Position numbers and translations under genes: made by a program. 64,000 nucleotides of DNA from Massariosphaeria phaeospora. Taxonomy: Eukaryota; Ascomycota; Dothideomycetes; Pleosporales. Shown piece after piece: positions 23,921 through 36,352 of this stretch (its first letter is position 1; every line of letters begins with the position of its first letter). The stretch is taken from contig JAADJZ010000027.1 of NCBI GenBank assembly GCA_011032825.1, positions 310,001 to 374,000 of the forward strand, written 5' to 3'. The notes beneath the pieces were generated by a model, which did no database searches, was not told the DNA's origin, and saw only the letters and a program-made list of their open reading frames with translations.

Positions 23921-25475
23921 ATTGGACATTACTCGGTATGCTAGACACAGTAGATGTTCGTAATGACAGCAGTCAACAATCTAACTATTGCTGGAAATGC
24001 CTATACTGTCAAGAGGATCGCCAGCGTCTGTGGCCAACCCACAGCAGAAATCCCGGACCGCGCAAGAAAAACACAGCTCATGTAGCACGCCACACTTATC
24101 ACGCAGGGCTGACGCCGATGACAAACAGCCATAACGACGCTTGAGTCCAGCACGAATGCCCTGGCCCCTGTGTCGAAAGTGCCGTAACGCTCGCTGCATT
24201 TGCAACACTCCGCCAAGCCACATGCTCTCCATCCAGCCCTTCGACATCACCAGTCTATTAACAAGGTATCACATGAGAAGGCGTGCACCCGTATTATAAG
24301 ATTTTTCAAGGCGTTAACACACAAATGCAATATAAAAAGTTTGCTTCCTTCCTATCGTAGTGGTAAAAAGGCCAGTATAAATCTACTATTTTTGCTCGAA
24401 CTTGAAACAGGTCAGGTTAGTTTAGTTTTAACAGTCCTGCTTAAGTAGTATCGTTGAATGCTTTAGGAGAGAGAGAGAGAGAGAGAGAGCTACGATAATT
24501 TCCCACTGCACATATTTTAATGTAGTAAGCATTGCATAGGCTGTAGAGTAGTAGGACACTTAGCAGAATATAAATCAATCGTTGCAGTGGTCTATTTTAA
24601 GCTAGAGCCAACCAACCTCAGGCAGGAATAAGATAGTTCGAATCCAAATCCAAATCCAGCCATAAAGTAACACCAAAGCAGTGAAACGCAAAAATAGCTA
24701 GATAGCTAGCTAGCCAAAGCCGTACAGCACCCGTACAAATATCAATCAATCAGTCAATCAACCATATAATTCTATGTGCAAAAAACCCGAGTCCAAATTC
24801 CATGCTCAGAGCTAAAACGGTACAACAAACAACAACGATACGCAGCAGCATCATCATCATCATGCCAATCCAGGTATATATACTAAACGTGAAAAGTGCG
24901 CAAAACAACATGTAGAATTCGTCCACCACCACCATACCACCACACCAACACGACACACGCACACCTTTTCTCAATCATCATTCATCCATCTTTTCCGCAT
25001 ATACCCCAAACTCCCACATGTGACCGTAAGAGAGGGGGACAGCGAGCCTCAATGCGGGGCGGAGCAGCCTATTCTGAACGAGAGGGGGAGGCGAAAAAGA
25101 ATATTAGCAACCAGCACCCAAGACTCGATATCCAATCCAAGAACACAGCCGTGGGAGGGGTTTCTGAAAAGCGCTAACAGCTGTCCAAACGTTGACGAGA
25201 GTCAATAAGAATCCAAGTGCACGAACAAATGTGGGCGTCAAACATACTACCTCCAAGTGGTATTCACCAGCTTAGTTCCCGCTATACAAGGAACAAGCAG
25301 TGGTTGTTCGACCCTCCATGATCACACGCTCGCTTTGATGCTTTGCCACTACAACGCTGTCGCATGTTTCGCATGTTTTTGTGAAATTCTCGAGCCAGAA
25401 ACGAAGTTGGGAAACAGGGGAAAGGGTATCGATCGAGCTCCAAAAACTGTTCGATGAGGATTCGGAAAGAGATAT
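23921..25475. other. intergenic between convergent RPF1 and CLA4
   Basis: About 1.55 kb, AT-richer than the flanks, with a GA microsatellite and TAGC/CAAT-rich simple stretches near 24690-24770. No frame longer than about 95 codons and none recognisable. It should include both 3' untranslated regions. Confidence 0.55.
24467..24489. repeat. (GA)n microsatellite
   Basis: About eleven uninterrupted GA units in the 3' intergenic region. Dinucleotide runs of this length are usually length-polymorphic between isolates. Confidence 0.9.
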
Positions 25476-28174
25476 CTAATGGCTGCCGTTCTTCCTAAAA
25501 TTAAGCAGCTGCGCTAGGCTAGCTAAGCTGCATCCGCTCTTCAAAAAGTCGTGGCTCATCAACTCAGAAGCGCTGGCGCGCGATTTTACATCAACGCACA
25601 AACAGACAGAAAGGAACGCCTTAAGCTCCTTCGAAAGCTTATCCGGCTTCTTTAGTCGTGGTGTACCGTTCGTTGCGATCAGGTAGAGGGCCTTAAGCGG
25701 TTCCTCGTTGAGATATGGAGGCTCGGATTCAATCATCTCAATAGCCATGATACCCAACGACCAGATGTCGACTTTGTTGCCATACTCTTTCTGTTTAACG
25801 ACTTCTGGTGCCATCCAGTAGGGTGTACCGACCATGGTGGCGCGTTTGCTGCGCTGTTCCGTAAGCTTGGCGCAGAACCCGAAATCGGCTAGCTAGAGTT
25901 AGCCACGTTTCACGAGAGCGATACCTGAAGACATACTAATCTTAACGTTGCCACGACCGTCAAGCAGAACATTGTCACTCTTGATATCGCGATGAATGAT
26001 GTTCTGCTGGTGGAGATGTTCCAAGCCCTTGCAAGTCTGTCTTTTCGTTAGTACAATGCCGCATTTTGAACACATGTACTTACCTCCGAGCAAATAGTAG
26101 CGATCTGATCCTCGGTAATGGACGGGTTGTTGTCAATTATGTCGGTTAGAGCTCCACCCTCCATGAATTCCATCACTACCCACAGCTCTGAATGCTCCTC
26201 TTGTAGGAAAGCATCAAGGAAGTTAACGATGTTCGGATGCTTGCTGTCCTTCATAACGATGATCTCGTTCACAATCAGCTCCTTTCGGGGTTGATTACGG
26301 AGGTCCATCTGCTTAATCGCAACCTGCGCGCGAGGACCATTTTCTTGCACAATTCTCCGTGCTATGGCTGATGTGGCGCCCTCACGGATGCGAGCAACGT
26401 AGACGGAGCCTGATGCGCCCTGTCCAATCTTCTTTTGCTTGTTGTACGAATCTAAAGGCTTGTCCTTTGAGACGACTTCTCGAAGCTTGATCATCACTTC
26501 GCTTTCGGACATACTAGACATCCGTACGTCCTTACGAGGCGCCTCCTCCTTCTTACTGGTAAGGGCCTGTTCCGCCTTTTTAACTGCATCATTTACAGGG
26601 GCTCCAGTGGGCTGCTTAGCCGCTACGTTCAGAGGCTTGGGCGCGGTATTTGCAGGATACTGTTGCTGTTGCTTCGGCTGTGTTTGACCGTTGGCAGGTC
26701 GCTGCTGCGGCACCTGGTTATTGGATGCCTGATATCTGGAGTTAGGCTGTACAGGGGGACGCTGTGGCTGTTGTTGGGCAGGGGGCTTGGACTGTGGGGA
26801 GGTGCTGTAGCTTCCGCCATTTTGTTGCTTTGGTGCTGATGGCGCAGGTCGTTGAGCGGCCATTTGACGTAAGGACGCGGGCGGTGGCTGTCGATCAGTC
26901 CGAGGAGCTGCTCCAGGCGTAGAAGGCGGAGGCCGGCTAGGGTTGTAACGAGACTGTTGACCCGAGGGACTAGAGTCGCGGGAATCGTAACCACCACCAC
27001 CACCTCCTATCTCCTGTTGTGCAATAGGAAGTTTGTTCTTTGGTAAAGAGGCATTGTACGCAGCAAGCTCTTCACGCTCTCGCCGCTCGAGCTCCTCTCT
27101 TTGCCTTTCTCGTTCACGTTCGCGGTCACGATAAATTCGAGCTTCTTCTTCTTGTAACCGCCGGCGTTCTTGCTCCATGCGGGGGTCTTGCTGGTATTGC
27201 GGTGTTGCATATCCGGAGCCAGGCGGAGTATTCTGCCTGGACATGTTGTAGCTTTCCTTGCGTTGAAAACTGTTTGGTGGGTTTGGTCGCGGAGGCGCAA
27301 TGGAACTGCCGGCGCCTCCATACCCGAGCTGCTTTTCCATCCCAGCGCTGACTGGGGGAGTTGGGGTAAGACTAGGGTATGCCTGCGGATCCTCCGAGCG
27401 TTTCACAAGCTTTTCGGTATAAAACTCTAGGACTTCCAATACAGCCTTAGGATTCTTTGCATAGTCGTCCTTGGTTAGTGCAGACGCTGTGAGAAGCTTC
27501 TCCCATTCGGCTGGCAGACCCTGGAACGCACCACTTATAGGATCGAAGCCTACATGGACTCGATGAGTAAAATTGGTTGGGTTGCTCACCCCACCCATGC
27601 TCGGGCACCGCTGGTAAATGCTGTCAATCCATGAGTAGACCTCACCGTCCGTCTCTACCCTACATGTTACGATCTTGGTAGGGCCATCACGAGGCGGCGA
27701 CGAACCCTTTGTCGCATTCAATGCTCGTGTGATTTCGAAGGCCAGCGGTTGTGTGTCGGACCGCTCTACGCCAAGCACATCACGCAGCTGAATCGAATTT
27801 GCCACCTTGGAGGAACTCTGGCTCTTGAAAAAAGCGAGTTCGAACTCACGGAGGACCAGCCAGCGGTCTGCCCAGACGAAGGATTTGAAGATGCCTTCGT
27901 CCTTGACCTTGACGTTCCCCTCCTTGACCACAGATGTGGTCGAGAAGCTCTTCTCAGACTGCGTGCGGATGAGCGAGGCGGTAGAGCCGTTGTTACTAAA
28001 GCCACTGCTGTTGCTGCTGTAGCCACTGTTGTTATATCCCGGCGACTGCAGACTAAGACCTGCCATGTTTCCCGGGAGGGTGCTGCTTGTGTTCGGCGTG
28101 AGGGCGAGTCGTGGACGGTCGGTGGGCGGGCGTGGTGCAGGACCCGGGTTCATGAACTGGTCGCGCGAATACAT
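25476..28174 (-). CDS. CLA4: PAK-family kinase with PH and CRIB domains
   Basis: Ser/Thr kinase activated by Cdc42/Rac, controlling polarity, septation and hyphal growth at the cortex. Three exons: 28174-26084, 26036-25937 and 25888-25476, with introns of 47 and 48 nt, giving 867 residues. A Ser/Asn-rich N-terminus is followed by a PH domain (about 83-190; [28 protein letters not shown]). A CRIB motif follows at about 196-212 ([16 protein letters not shown]). A long Pro/Gln-rich linker contains an Arg/Glu-rich predicted helix near 335-370. The kinase domain lies at about 575-845: [29 protein letters not shown] (begins near 712), TDFGFC, activation loop [12 protein letters not shown]. The PH domain distinguishes the CLA4 class from STE20. 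In-frame joins were checked at both introns. The 5' leader appears long, as the next upstream gene is 1.7 kb away. Confidence 0.95.
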
Positions 28175-29892
28175 TCTGGCGTTGGTGAGTTAGCTTTGTG
28201 ACCAAGAGCCGCAGCGGGTGGAGGTGAATGGCGGCCAAGCGGGTTGTGCTGCATTCCCGGCCGAACATCAATGACTGAGGCATAGGGGCAGCCGCGCTGG
28301 CGGAAATCACCAGAGCGAGTGCCCACAGCACTTACTTGGCGTGACTGTCGTGCGGACAACGACGGGAACGGATATTGTGAAGGCGGACTGCAGCAGCCGA
28401 CTGAGCAGCTGCTTCTAGGGAGGCCTGGCGGCCCGGAGGGAGTCGTGAATGCGGGGGTAAACGAGGCTGGTGCCCCAGTCCAACGGCCGGTGGTGCTCGT
28501 CAGCGTGGATATGGGCAGTGCACGATGCGACGGGAGAGACTCGTGCAGGCCGTGGGGACTGCACGTTGTTGTTGTGTTGTTGTGGTCGGATAGGTAATGG
28601 TTTGGGGGTGGTTGGGCTGCGCTGAGGGAGTAGTCGGTGAAAGCGGAGCGCCGCAGCCAATCGAGGACCCACCGAGCAGAGTGCCAGTGCCTTAGCCAGT
28701 GCCCGTCATGAAAGGAAAGCCTCTTTGGATCGCGGGCGGGAGGAGTGGTGCGCGACGACGGGCGGTACGGAAGTGTGCAGAGCGTCGTGAGCAGACGTGG
28801 TTGGCGTCGTGAACACTGAAGAGCGCCCGGCGGTCGAGTCTGAAGCACCCGGAGTGGACTGTGGTGACACACGTGACCCGGCCGCTGCAGGTGACAACCG
28901 ATTTCCAACCTTAGGTCAAAGAAACGTGATGTCACTCACCCCTGCGCCATTCGTTGACACTCTTTCACCCACAGCAGGATTCTGTGATTTTTCTTCCCGT
29001 CAAGTTTCAACGCAGCACACTACCTACATATATAGACTCACTTTAGCGCTCTTGACTGTGTTTCAACAACAGCGCAGGCGCGACGCAGCGGCCACTATTC
29101 GACACCTGTGCGCCTCCGCGGCTCGGCGACGAGAAGCTTGGAGGCTTGAGTTCTCGATGGGGGCCAGAAGGGCGCCGCTATGGATCGCCGTCCAAGATCA
29201 ACGTTTCAAAAGGCGTCTTGAATCAGCAAAACGCCCACACGAAACGCTCCCGCCACCGGCACACCCGTACATTGTTTGCCTAGCTATAATTCTCCGGCGC
29301 TGCGACGGCATATCAAGAAGAGATCTAGATCGTCACGATGGACCGTTCAAGTGTGCTTTTTTGGTGTTGCAAGGAGACCGCTGCTGCTGCCGGGCCCGGC
29401 ATGTTCTATGGCTCACACAGTTGTGAATGTTTAATTATAACGACGGACTCCTAAGTAGTCACCGATCTCTGCTAAGTATTCTAGCTGGCTGCTACGCTAG
29501 CTAGTCTTTGCGATTTCGTTTTAGTGTTTGTACAAATAGAGTTGGTATTGCGCCGCTACTGGCGCCGGCTTGCGAAGGCAGCGAGCTTGGAACGTCTGCA
29601 AGCTGAGCTGCATACAGAGTCACTCCGCGATGTTTCCACTCATCTATCTGGGACTGCAGTGTTTGATGCCATCTTGAGATAAGCGCAAGAGACGTTGCAT
29701 CTGTCTTGGCAACGTCCCCCAGTCCCGAACCCACGAGACCTCCCTGTGTGGTGGGAGTGTTTCATTTTATTGTCGATCATGTTTATCACACCCGTCAGCT
29801 GAAGACCTTCTAACACCCAGGTCGAAAGCAGAGCATTTGTGAAACTACCCCTAGTTAATGTCTTAGAAGCGGATAAACGACTGAGTTTTACC
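28175..29892. other. CLA4 upstream region, no gene seen
   Basis: 1.7 kb covering the CLA4 promoter/leader and the 3' end of the antiporter. A 261-codon minus-strand frame (28150-28935) overlaps the CLA4 start. It is low-complexity (Ser/Pro/Thr/Arg), with equally long frames opposite, so I treat it as leader sequence. Confidence 0.5.
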
Positions 29893-31679
29893 TCACTCAA
29901 CGCCCCAGACGCCTAACACATCTCTACCCGTGCCTTCTTGCTCTTTATTCTTCTTCTCTTCTAGAGCCCTTACTCTGCGAACGGAGAGGCCAACGCCTAA
30001 TGGCCCGAGAATGGTGCATAGAACTATTGCCCATGTCACCACAAGAAATATGTCTGATTCCGAACTCAGATCTCCCGTAGTAGAAGACGACGAGAACACG
30101 CCTTTGGACTCAGCTACAGCGGAAATAAGGAATCCTATCTCGCCACGAGCGGTCATAGCAAGAGCTAAGATGAGAGGTGGGTGGAGAGAGAACGGTTTGG
30201 GAGGTGAGGGTGCGGCCTGCGAAGTGACTGCTGTGTTTCCCGTAACGGCCGGAGAAGCAATGCCTCCTGACGACGCTGTGTTAGACCTAGCCGGATCAAT
30301 AGGATTTTCACCGGATAATTTCGCTGTACTCTTTCCCCAAAAGTGTGCAGCTGAGGGGAGCTTCAGCCTCGACAATAGTTTGGATGGGGTATTCTTGCCA
30401 GGCCCTGAAGAGAACCGGACCAGCCAGAGACCGCAGACTAATTTGCCAAACGTCATGAGGATTGCATAGACAAGACCTCGCCAAACAATAGATGCGCGGA
30501 ACATGCGAGTGACGGGGATCGAAAATCCGATAGAAGCAAAAAAGAATGGCTGCAAGATCCTAGAGACGGCCTGCTGGTAATAGCGTTCGTAAACAGCCTC
30601 TCCAGTCGTAGTCTTATTGCTTGCTTCTTTATCACTAGTAGATGGCTCGGTTACAACTTGGTCGGAACCAGCTGTTGGAGTTGGTTCCGGTTCCAAAGGT
30701 TCATCGGCATTCTGCACAGACCCCTTTGGTTGCGCTTTCCCTTCGACTGGGTTTGGCGTCTCACTAGATGCGCAACTTCCTAGATGTGGCACCTCTGAAT
30801 CCCACCAGCTAATGACGGCTCCGGCAATATATGCGGCGAGCAGATTCGACGTCCCCGCATAGGTGGCACCGGTCACTAAAGCTACCAACAGTGCCGTATG
30901 CAGTGCAAACGCCGTTTGCCCAAGGCGCATGATCTGGCCGATTCTGGCAGCAGGGCGGACTTCGCGATAGCGATTGAGATATAAGGTGGTGGGCTTGACG
31001 ATGAAGTGACATGCCAATGGTACCACGACGGCAAATGCGACGGATATAAGAATCGGCCGGACTACAATGATGGGAGAGAGGTTGCCTCCACCAAGATTCG
31101 AAATGACTTGGACCATGACCAGGCCTACCACATCGTCCATCATAGCCGCACTGGTCAGAACCACCCCTAATCTAGAAGACGACAGTCCACTAGCTGCAAG
31201 CACAGTGAAGGTGGTTCCTAGACTGGTGGAACATAGAGCTGCACCTGCGGAAAAGGCCTGCAGAGGAGTGGCATCAAGCAATCCTTGGAGAGAGTATGAG
31301 ATGGCGATAGGAAACGCAATGCCAGTGATGGCAACGCCAACAGATAGGAAGAGATTGGCTTTGAGAGATTTGAACGAAGTAGATAGACCACCTACAGACA
31401 GTCAGAGACAGATGCAGACGGTAAAGTCGGTGAGGAACCTTCGTAGACAAGTAAGATGAGACCTAGGTATCCTAGCTGCACTACAACTTCTTCCACGTGC
31501 GTGGAGAGCCATTTCGAGCCAGGCGTGCCCCAGGCAATGCCGAGAAGAACCTGGCCGAGAAGGCCGCAGTAAAGGATGCGGTCCAGAGCGGCGTTGACAA
31601 TGTTGAGGAGAAGCAGAAACGAAGTGAGAACGAGGATGGTCACGATGTCTGGCTCATGGTAGGGCAAAGAGGCAGCCAT
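29893..31679 (-). CDS. CPA-type Na+(K+)/H+ antiporter
   Basis: Integral membrane cation/proton exchanger (Na_H_Exchanger fold, closest in feel to the CPA2/KefB-NapA branch). Two exons, 31679-31439 and 31391-29893, give 579 residues. The 47-nt intron has a weak GTTCCT donor but a good CTGTAG acceptor and restores LLVYEGGLSTSFKSL. Around a dozen hydrophobic segments are visible. The transport core has the paired acidic residues in SAAMMDDVVGLVMVQ and the late motif MTARGEIGFLIS. A charged cytosolic loop (about 280-340; Pro/Glu/Ser-rich) and a second Ser/Ala-rich loop (about 440-500) interrupt the membrane part. The start MAASLPYHEPD precedes the first membrane segment directly. The exact ion and membrane cannot be told from sequence. 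Divergent from the alpha-actinin gene with 365 bases between starts. Confidence 0.9.
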
Positions 31680-32044
31680 CAGGAATAGAAGGAACGTTCC
31701 GGGGAGTGAATGGAACCTGCAACAGCCGGAGACGCCCGCAATCTTCGAGGTAGTGAGCAGAGTTGGATGTATTGCCGTCTCGGTGTGTGGATTGGTGGGT
31801 TGAGTCTGATGGGGGTTGAGAGGTCGGCCAACGAAGAGTGGTTGACGCTTGACGCTTGACGACACCCCCGCCACGCCAGGAACCCGGGCGCCGGCCGATT
31901 CATTGTTTGGCCGCGCAACAACAACCCACCCCCAAGCAGCAGCAAGAAGACCAAGACCATTCATCCCACCACTATTCCTACCCGCTTGCCCGCCGTCCAA
32001 GCCAAACCTGCTCCCGCGCGCGGCTGTGATGCAGACGGCCCCTC
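31680..32044. promoter_or_regulatory. divergent antiporter/alpha-actinin promoter region
   Basis: 365 bases between the two start codons must serve both genes. A short direct repeat of TTGACGC occurs near 31845-31860. No defined factor site is called. Confidence 0.5.
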
Positions 32045-34234
32045 ATGGCGCCGCTCGAACAGCAATGGGTCAAGGTGCAGCAAAAGACCTTCACCAAATG
32101 GTGCGCATGTCCCGGCCCTGCTGTCTGCCGCCGTACGACCTAGACAGGCTGCTAACCGGCGCGCTGCAGGCTCAACAGCAAACTCAAGTCCGGCCAGATC
32201 AGTGATCTGATCACCGACCTCTCCGACGGCGTGAGTGCCCCTCCCGCGTGCTGCCCCTCGCCCAAAGCGCTCGCTCGCCGTCCTTTTCCCGTCCCGCCCC
32301 GTGCACCCCAGCTCTGCTACCACTCTCTAACACTCGCTCAGATCGTGCTAATCCACCTCCTCGAGGTCCTGGGCAACGAGTCGCTCGGCCGCTATGCCTC
32401 CCGCCCGAAGCTGCGGGTGCAGAAGTTCGAGAATGTCAACACGTCGCTGGACTTCATCAAGAGGCGGGGCATACAGATGACGAACATCGGCGCCGAGGAC
32501 GTCGTCGACGGCAACAGCAAGATTATTCTCGGCCTTATCTGGACGTTGATTCTGCGCTTCACTATCAGTGACATCAACGAGGAGGGTCTCAGTGCGAAGG
32601 AAGGGCTCCTGCTCTGGTGCCAAAGGAAGACGGCGTGCTACGACGAGGTCGAAGTACGCGACTTCTCGACCAGCTGGAACGACGGGTTAGCATTGTTAGT
32701 GACTGGACTTGCGTGAGACTGCGCAAGTTGGACTGACAATTGGATAGCTGCGCCCTCCTCGACATTCACCGCCCCGACCTCATCGACTACGACAGCCTAG
32801 ACAAGAGCGATCACCGCGGCAACATGCAGCTCGCCTTCGACATCGCCTCGAAGGAGATTGGCATCCCAGCCCTCCTCGACGTCGAGGATGTCGCTGGTGT
32901 AACCAAGCCGGACGAGCGCTCCCTCATGACATACATTGCCTACTGGTTCCATGCCTTCTCGCAGATGGAGCGTGTCGAGAACGCCGGCCGCCGTGTCGAG
33001 AAGTTTGTCCAGAATATGCAGGGAGCCTGGGAGATGCAGAACAATTTCGAGAAGCGCATGCGCGAGCTACTGCGGCAGATTGCCCAGCAGCATAAGCAGT
33101 GGGAGGAAGCTCATTTCGACGGATCTTACACGGATGCTAAGCACCAGTCTGCAGAATTCACAGCCTACAAGCGGAAGAACAAGCGGGCCTGGGTTGCAGA
33201 AAAGTCTGACGTAGTGGGACTGCTGGGTAACATAAAAACGAAGCTGTCGACGTACCGACTCCGACCATACGAGCCGCCGGCAGAGCTAAGTCTAGAGGCA
33301 CTAGACGTAGCTTGGGCCGGACTGATGAAAGCTGAACGGGACCGCTCCCAAACCATCAACGAAACGATACGGGATATCAAGAATGCGTTAAGGAAATCTT
33401 TCGCTGATAAAGCCAACGACTTTGCCCTTGCGCTAAACACCCTCTCTACATCGTTATCCGGCTTGGAAGGAGACGTCGAGGACCAGTTAGAACATACTAA
33501 AAAGCTGAGCGAGTCACTAGCACCGCTAGACGAATATCTAAACCTTATTGCCACTATCGACGAGCAATGCGTCGAAGCTAATATCGAAGAAAACGATTTC
33601 ACAACATACACATACGACGAGTTGGACTACGAACTCGGTCTTGTTCGCTCTTCCGTATCCAAGAAGCTTGCGTTCCTTGAAAATCAGATGGTAGCGAGGA
33701 ACATGACGAACTTAACACCAATCCAACTTGAAGAGTTTGAGTCTGTCTTTCGACACTTCGACCGCGATGTGTCCAACAGTTTAGCAGAACTGGAGTTTTC
33801 CGCAGCTCTCGCAAGTCTAGGGCTGGTCTACGATGAAGAGGAAATGCACAGCAAGTTCAGAGAAACGAGTGGTGGACGCGACCAGGTCACCTTTGAACAG
33901 TTCATCCGATTTATGGTGGACGAAACGGAAGATCAGAACAACGCCGGGCAGGTATTCGAGTCCTTCAAGGAGGTAGCAGATGGCAAGGTAAGTCACTCCA
34001 CTCTTGTGGGACTTGAGTGAACATTAACATAAATAGCCATACGTTACCGAGCTTGACCTCCGTCACTCTCTCATTCCCGATGAGATCATCGAAGATCTCA
34101 TTCAGACAATGCCCGAACACCGAGGCCCAGACATGCAAGAAGACCGTGATCTGCCCAAGTTCGACTACATCAGCTATATGGAACGATACATGGGTGGCGA
34201 AGACCACGGAAGTGGGCAGGTCAATGGTGGGTAG
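32045..34234 (+). CDS. acnA: alpha-actinin
   Basis: Actin-bundling protein; in filamentous fungi it works at septation rings and hyphal tips. Five exons: 32045-32100, 32170-32230, 32342-32694, 32748-33987 and 34037-34234 (introns 69, 111, 53 and 49 nt), giving 635 residues, the usual fungal length. Tandem calponin-homology domains: CH1 about 8-112 (QQKTFTKWLNSKL, LIHLLEVLG) and CH2 about 122-228 (KEGLLLWCQRKT, WNDGLAFCALLDIHRPDLID). The spectrin-like helical rod spans about 240-480, shorter than the four-repeat animal rod. A C-terminal EF-hand region follows (FRHFDRDVSNSLAELEF, VTFEQFIRFMVDET, LIPDEIIEDLIQTMP). The first EF loop keeps acidic ligands only in part, so calcium binding is doubtful. 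Joining exon 1 to exon 2 splits the conserved Trp codon of TFTKW, which fixes the small first intron. Confidence 0.95.
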
Positions 34235-36352
34235 AGCAAAACTACACGTTTGAGCATTGCAGGAGTTGAATACGATATTTCCTAGTTGGAAGTGAATCAA
34301 GTTTCGACGGGGCGAAAATTGGTATAGCCGGGTCATCCGGTTTTTTTGGTTTGTTCTGGGTTTGTTCAAATCTGACGTTTGGAACGGCGCTTTGCATTTG
34401 GGTGGTATTCAACTGGGTTTCTCCTAACAGCCATTGTTTTGGCAATCCATTCGAAGTTTAATGTGGCAGCGCCAGAATTCTGGCAAGGGGTTATTGGGCG
34501 TGGTAGGCTGAGGTGCGAGGAGCCAAAGTATGGCGCTGAACTGAATGTGTTTGGCGCGTACTCACTCTAGCTGAGCTAGGATGGAAGACCGCGTTGTATA
34601 GCAATTATACCCTTAGCATAATGTATAGTGAGATATCTCTTACTGCGGACCGACTTCATGACTCTTCTCTGCTTACTAGCTTCCTGGATACGACAACCAG
34701 CGTACAGCAAAGCTGCGAACGGTAGGAAACGCTTCGCATCAGAAGAGGGCGCAAAGCGAAGGAACCCGCTTGGACATTCCAGGACAAAGACCAAGACCAA
34801 AACGTAGACGTAGACGTAGACGTAGACCTGTACCTTACTGTTTACTAGGTGTTGGACAGGCGTGGTCAAGGACTTCCTATTTAGGTAAGAGTTGGAATCG
34901 TGTCGATGGCTTGAAGCGGGCTTGAAGCGGGCTGGACTGTGAACAACAACACACTGCCGACGAATCGATGCAGAAGATGGGTGGACTATGCGGATTTTGG
35001 ATGCTAATTCTAGGGCTATAGTTACTTTTGGATCCAGTTCACGCTTTGTTGCTACTGGGGGGGTTGTACTGCACTCGTCGTGTCTGTGGTTCGGGGATCT
35101 GGATAGTTGGTCGTGATCTACGGTCGCCGGTTGGTGAGCGCGTCACGGATAGGATGTGGAACTCCTGTTTTTACCTGGTTTCAAGAAAGTTCGGAGTTCT
35201 TCTTCTTAACATTAGGTACGGCTGGATCGTATCGCCTATTTGTTCCAAACCAGGGTAGGATATAACTTGTGTTGCTCTGCCGTTTCCCCTTCCCCTCCCT
35301 CTCCCCCGCATGCACGTCTACAACGCCACTACGCCGTCTAAACAGTTATCTTGTCTCATCCATCCTACTGCATCCATCCCTCCTACAAATAAAAAATCTC
35401 CGCCATCACCATCGCCTACGGCCGACCGCCGGCGCACTTCCTTTCAGCGTGGTACTCTGGTCGCAAAAACACCCGTTTTGTCTGACCCCTAGCTCCGTCC
35501 ACGGGGCGTCAAGACGACAGTTCTTCGTCCCAATCCCGGTCCCGATTGCAGCGTGGTTGAGCGTTCTCGGCACCGTTACGGCGGAAAATCACTCGAGTAA
35601 GATTAGCACAGGGGACAGTGTTGTGTAAACACCTGTGCAGCTTACTTTGATGCAGAATCAGATACCAAAAGGCTTGAAGGGCCGCGAGTGCAATCATGGT
35701 GAGGAGTTGGAGGAGAGCGAGGATGTCCGCGCGGGCCCACATGGCTGTTTCTTTCGACGAGTTGAGTACGAATTTGAAGCGGCTTTCGAGTTTCGAGTCC
35801 TGGAATGCTGGAACCTGAGCATTTCGAGGTCCTTACACATCTTATGGTGATGGACTAAACGGCGACGTGTCATAGCTGTTGAGCGTCGCTGGAAACTGGG
35901 ATTCCTCGATGTAGTTCCGGAGAGATGTGATTTTCATCTTCTCGCAGTGAAGCTAGTCCTTCACAGGACTCGGAGGTGTAGAGAGCAGACGGCAACATCG
36001 CGCACGTAGCGAAACACAGGTCAAGCTAGTCCTATTCAGTCCCCGGAGAGACAGAGACTTGGGCAAGTGGGGCGGACTAGGCTGCTTCGGGACCCGGAGG
36101 TATAGCATATTCCTGGCGGTGTCCCTCACCCTGGTCACGTCACTCAATGTTTGCCCATCATGGAGATGCTCAGCCTTCCGTCGCATGCGCTCAAAAGTCG
36201 AGCATTCCCACAACTGGAGCGCTACCGTATGTCGACTTGCAGTTCTTCACTCTACAGCTGAGTTCAGTCTTACACTCTCTTGGCTCTCGTATCGTTGAGC
36301 ATTTGTCAACTTCCCTGCTGTTCATTGGACATCTTCTTCCAAAGGCTACGCC
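34235..36352. other. 2.1-kb intergenic, no gene seen
   Basis: Contains the alpha-actinin 3' end and upstream region of the zinc-cluster gene. Frames are all under about 155 codons, overlapping and unrecognised. A GTAGAC hexamer run lies at 34804-34827. Near-identical phrases (TCGCATGCGCTCAAAAGTCGAGC-like) suggest no clear element. Confidence 0.5.
34804..34827. repeat. (GTAGAC)4 hexanucleotide repeat
   Basis: Four perfect hexamer units in intergenic DNA. The alternating Val/Tyr readings on the minus strand arise only from this repeat. Confidence 0.85.

Noticed and set aside
24620..24650. GTTCGAATCC resembling a tRNA T-loop
   Set aside because: No acceptor, D or anticodon arm could be folded around it. 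No convincing tRNA was found in the window.
28150..28935. 261-codon minus-strand frame over the CLA4 start
   Set aside because: Overlaps the CLA4 leader and first codons in another phase; composition-driven.
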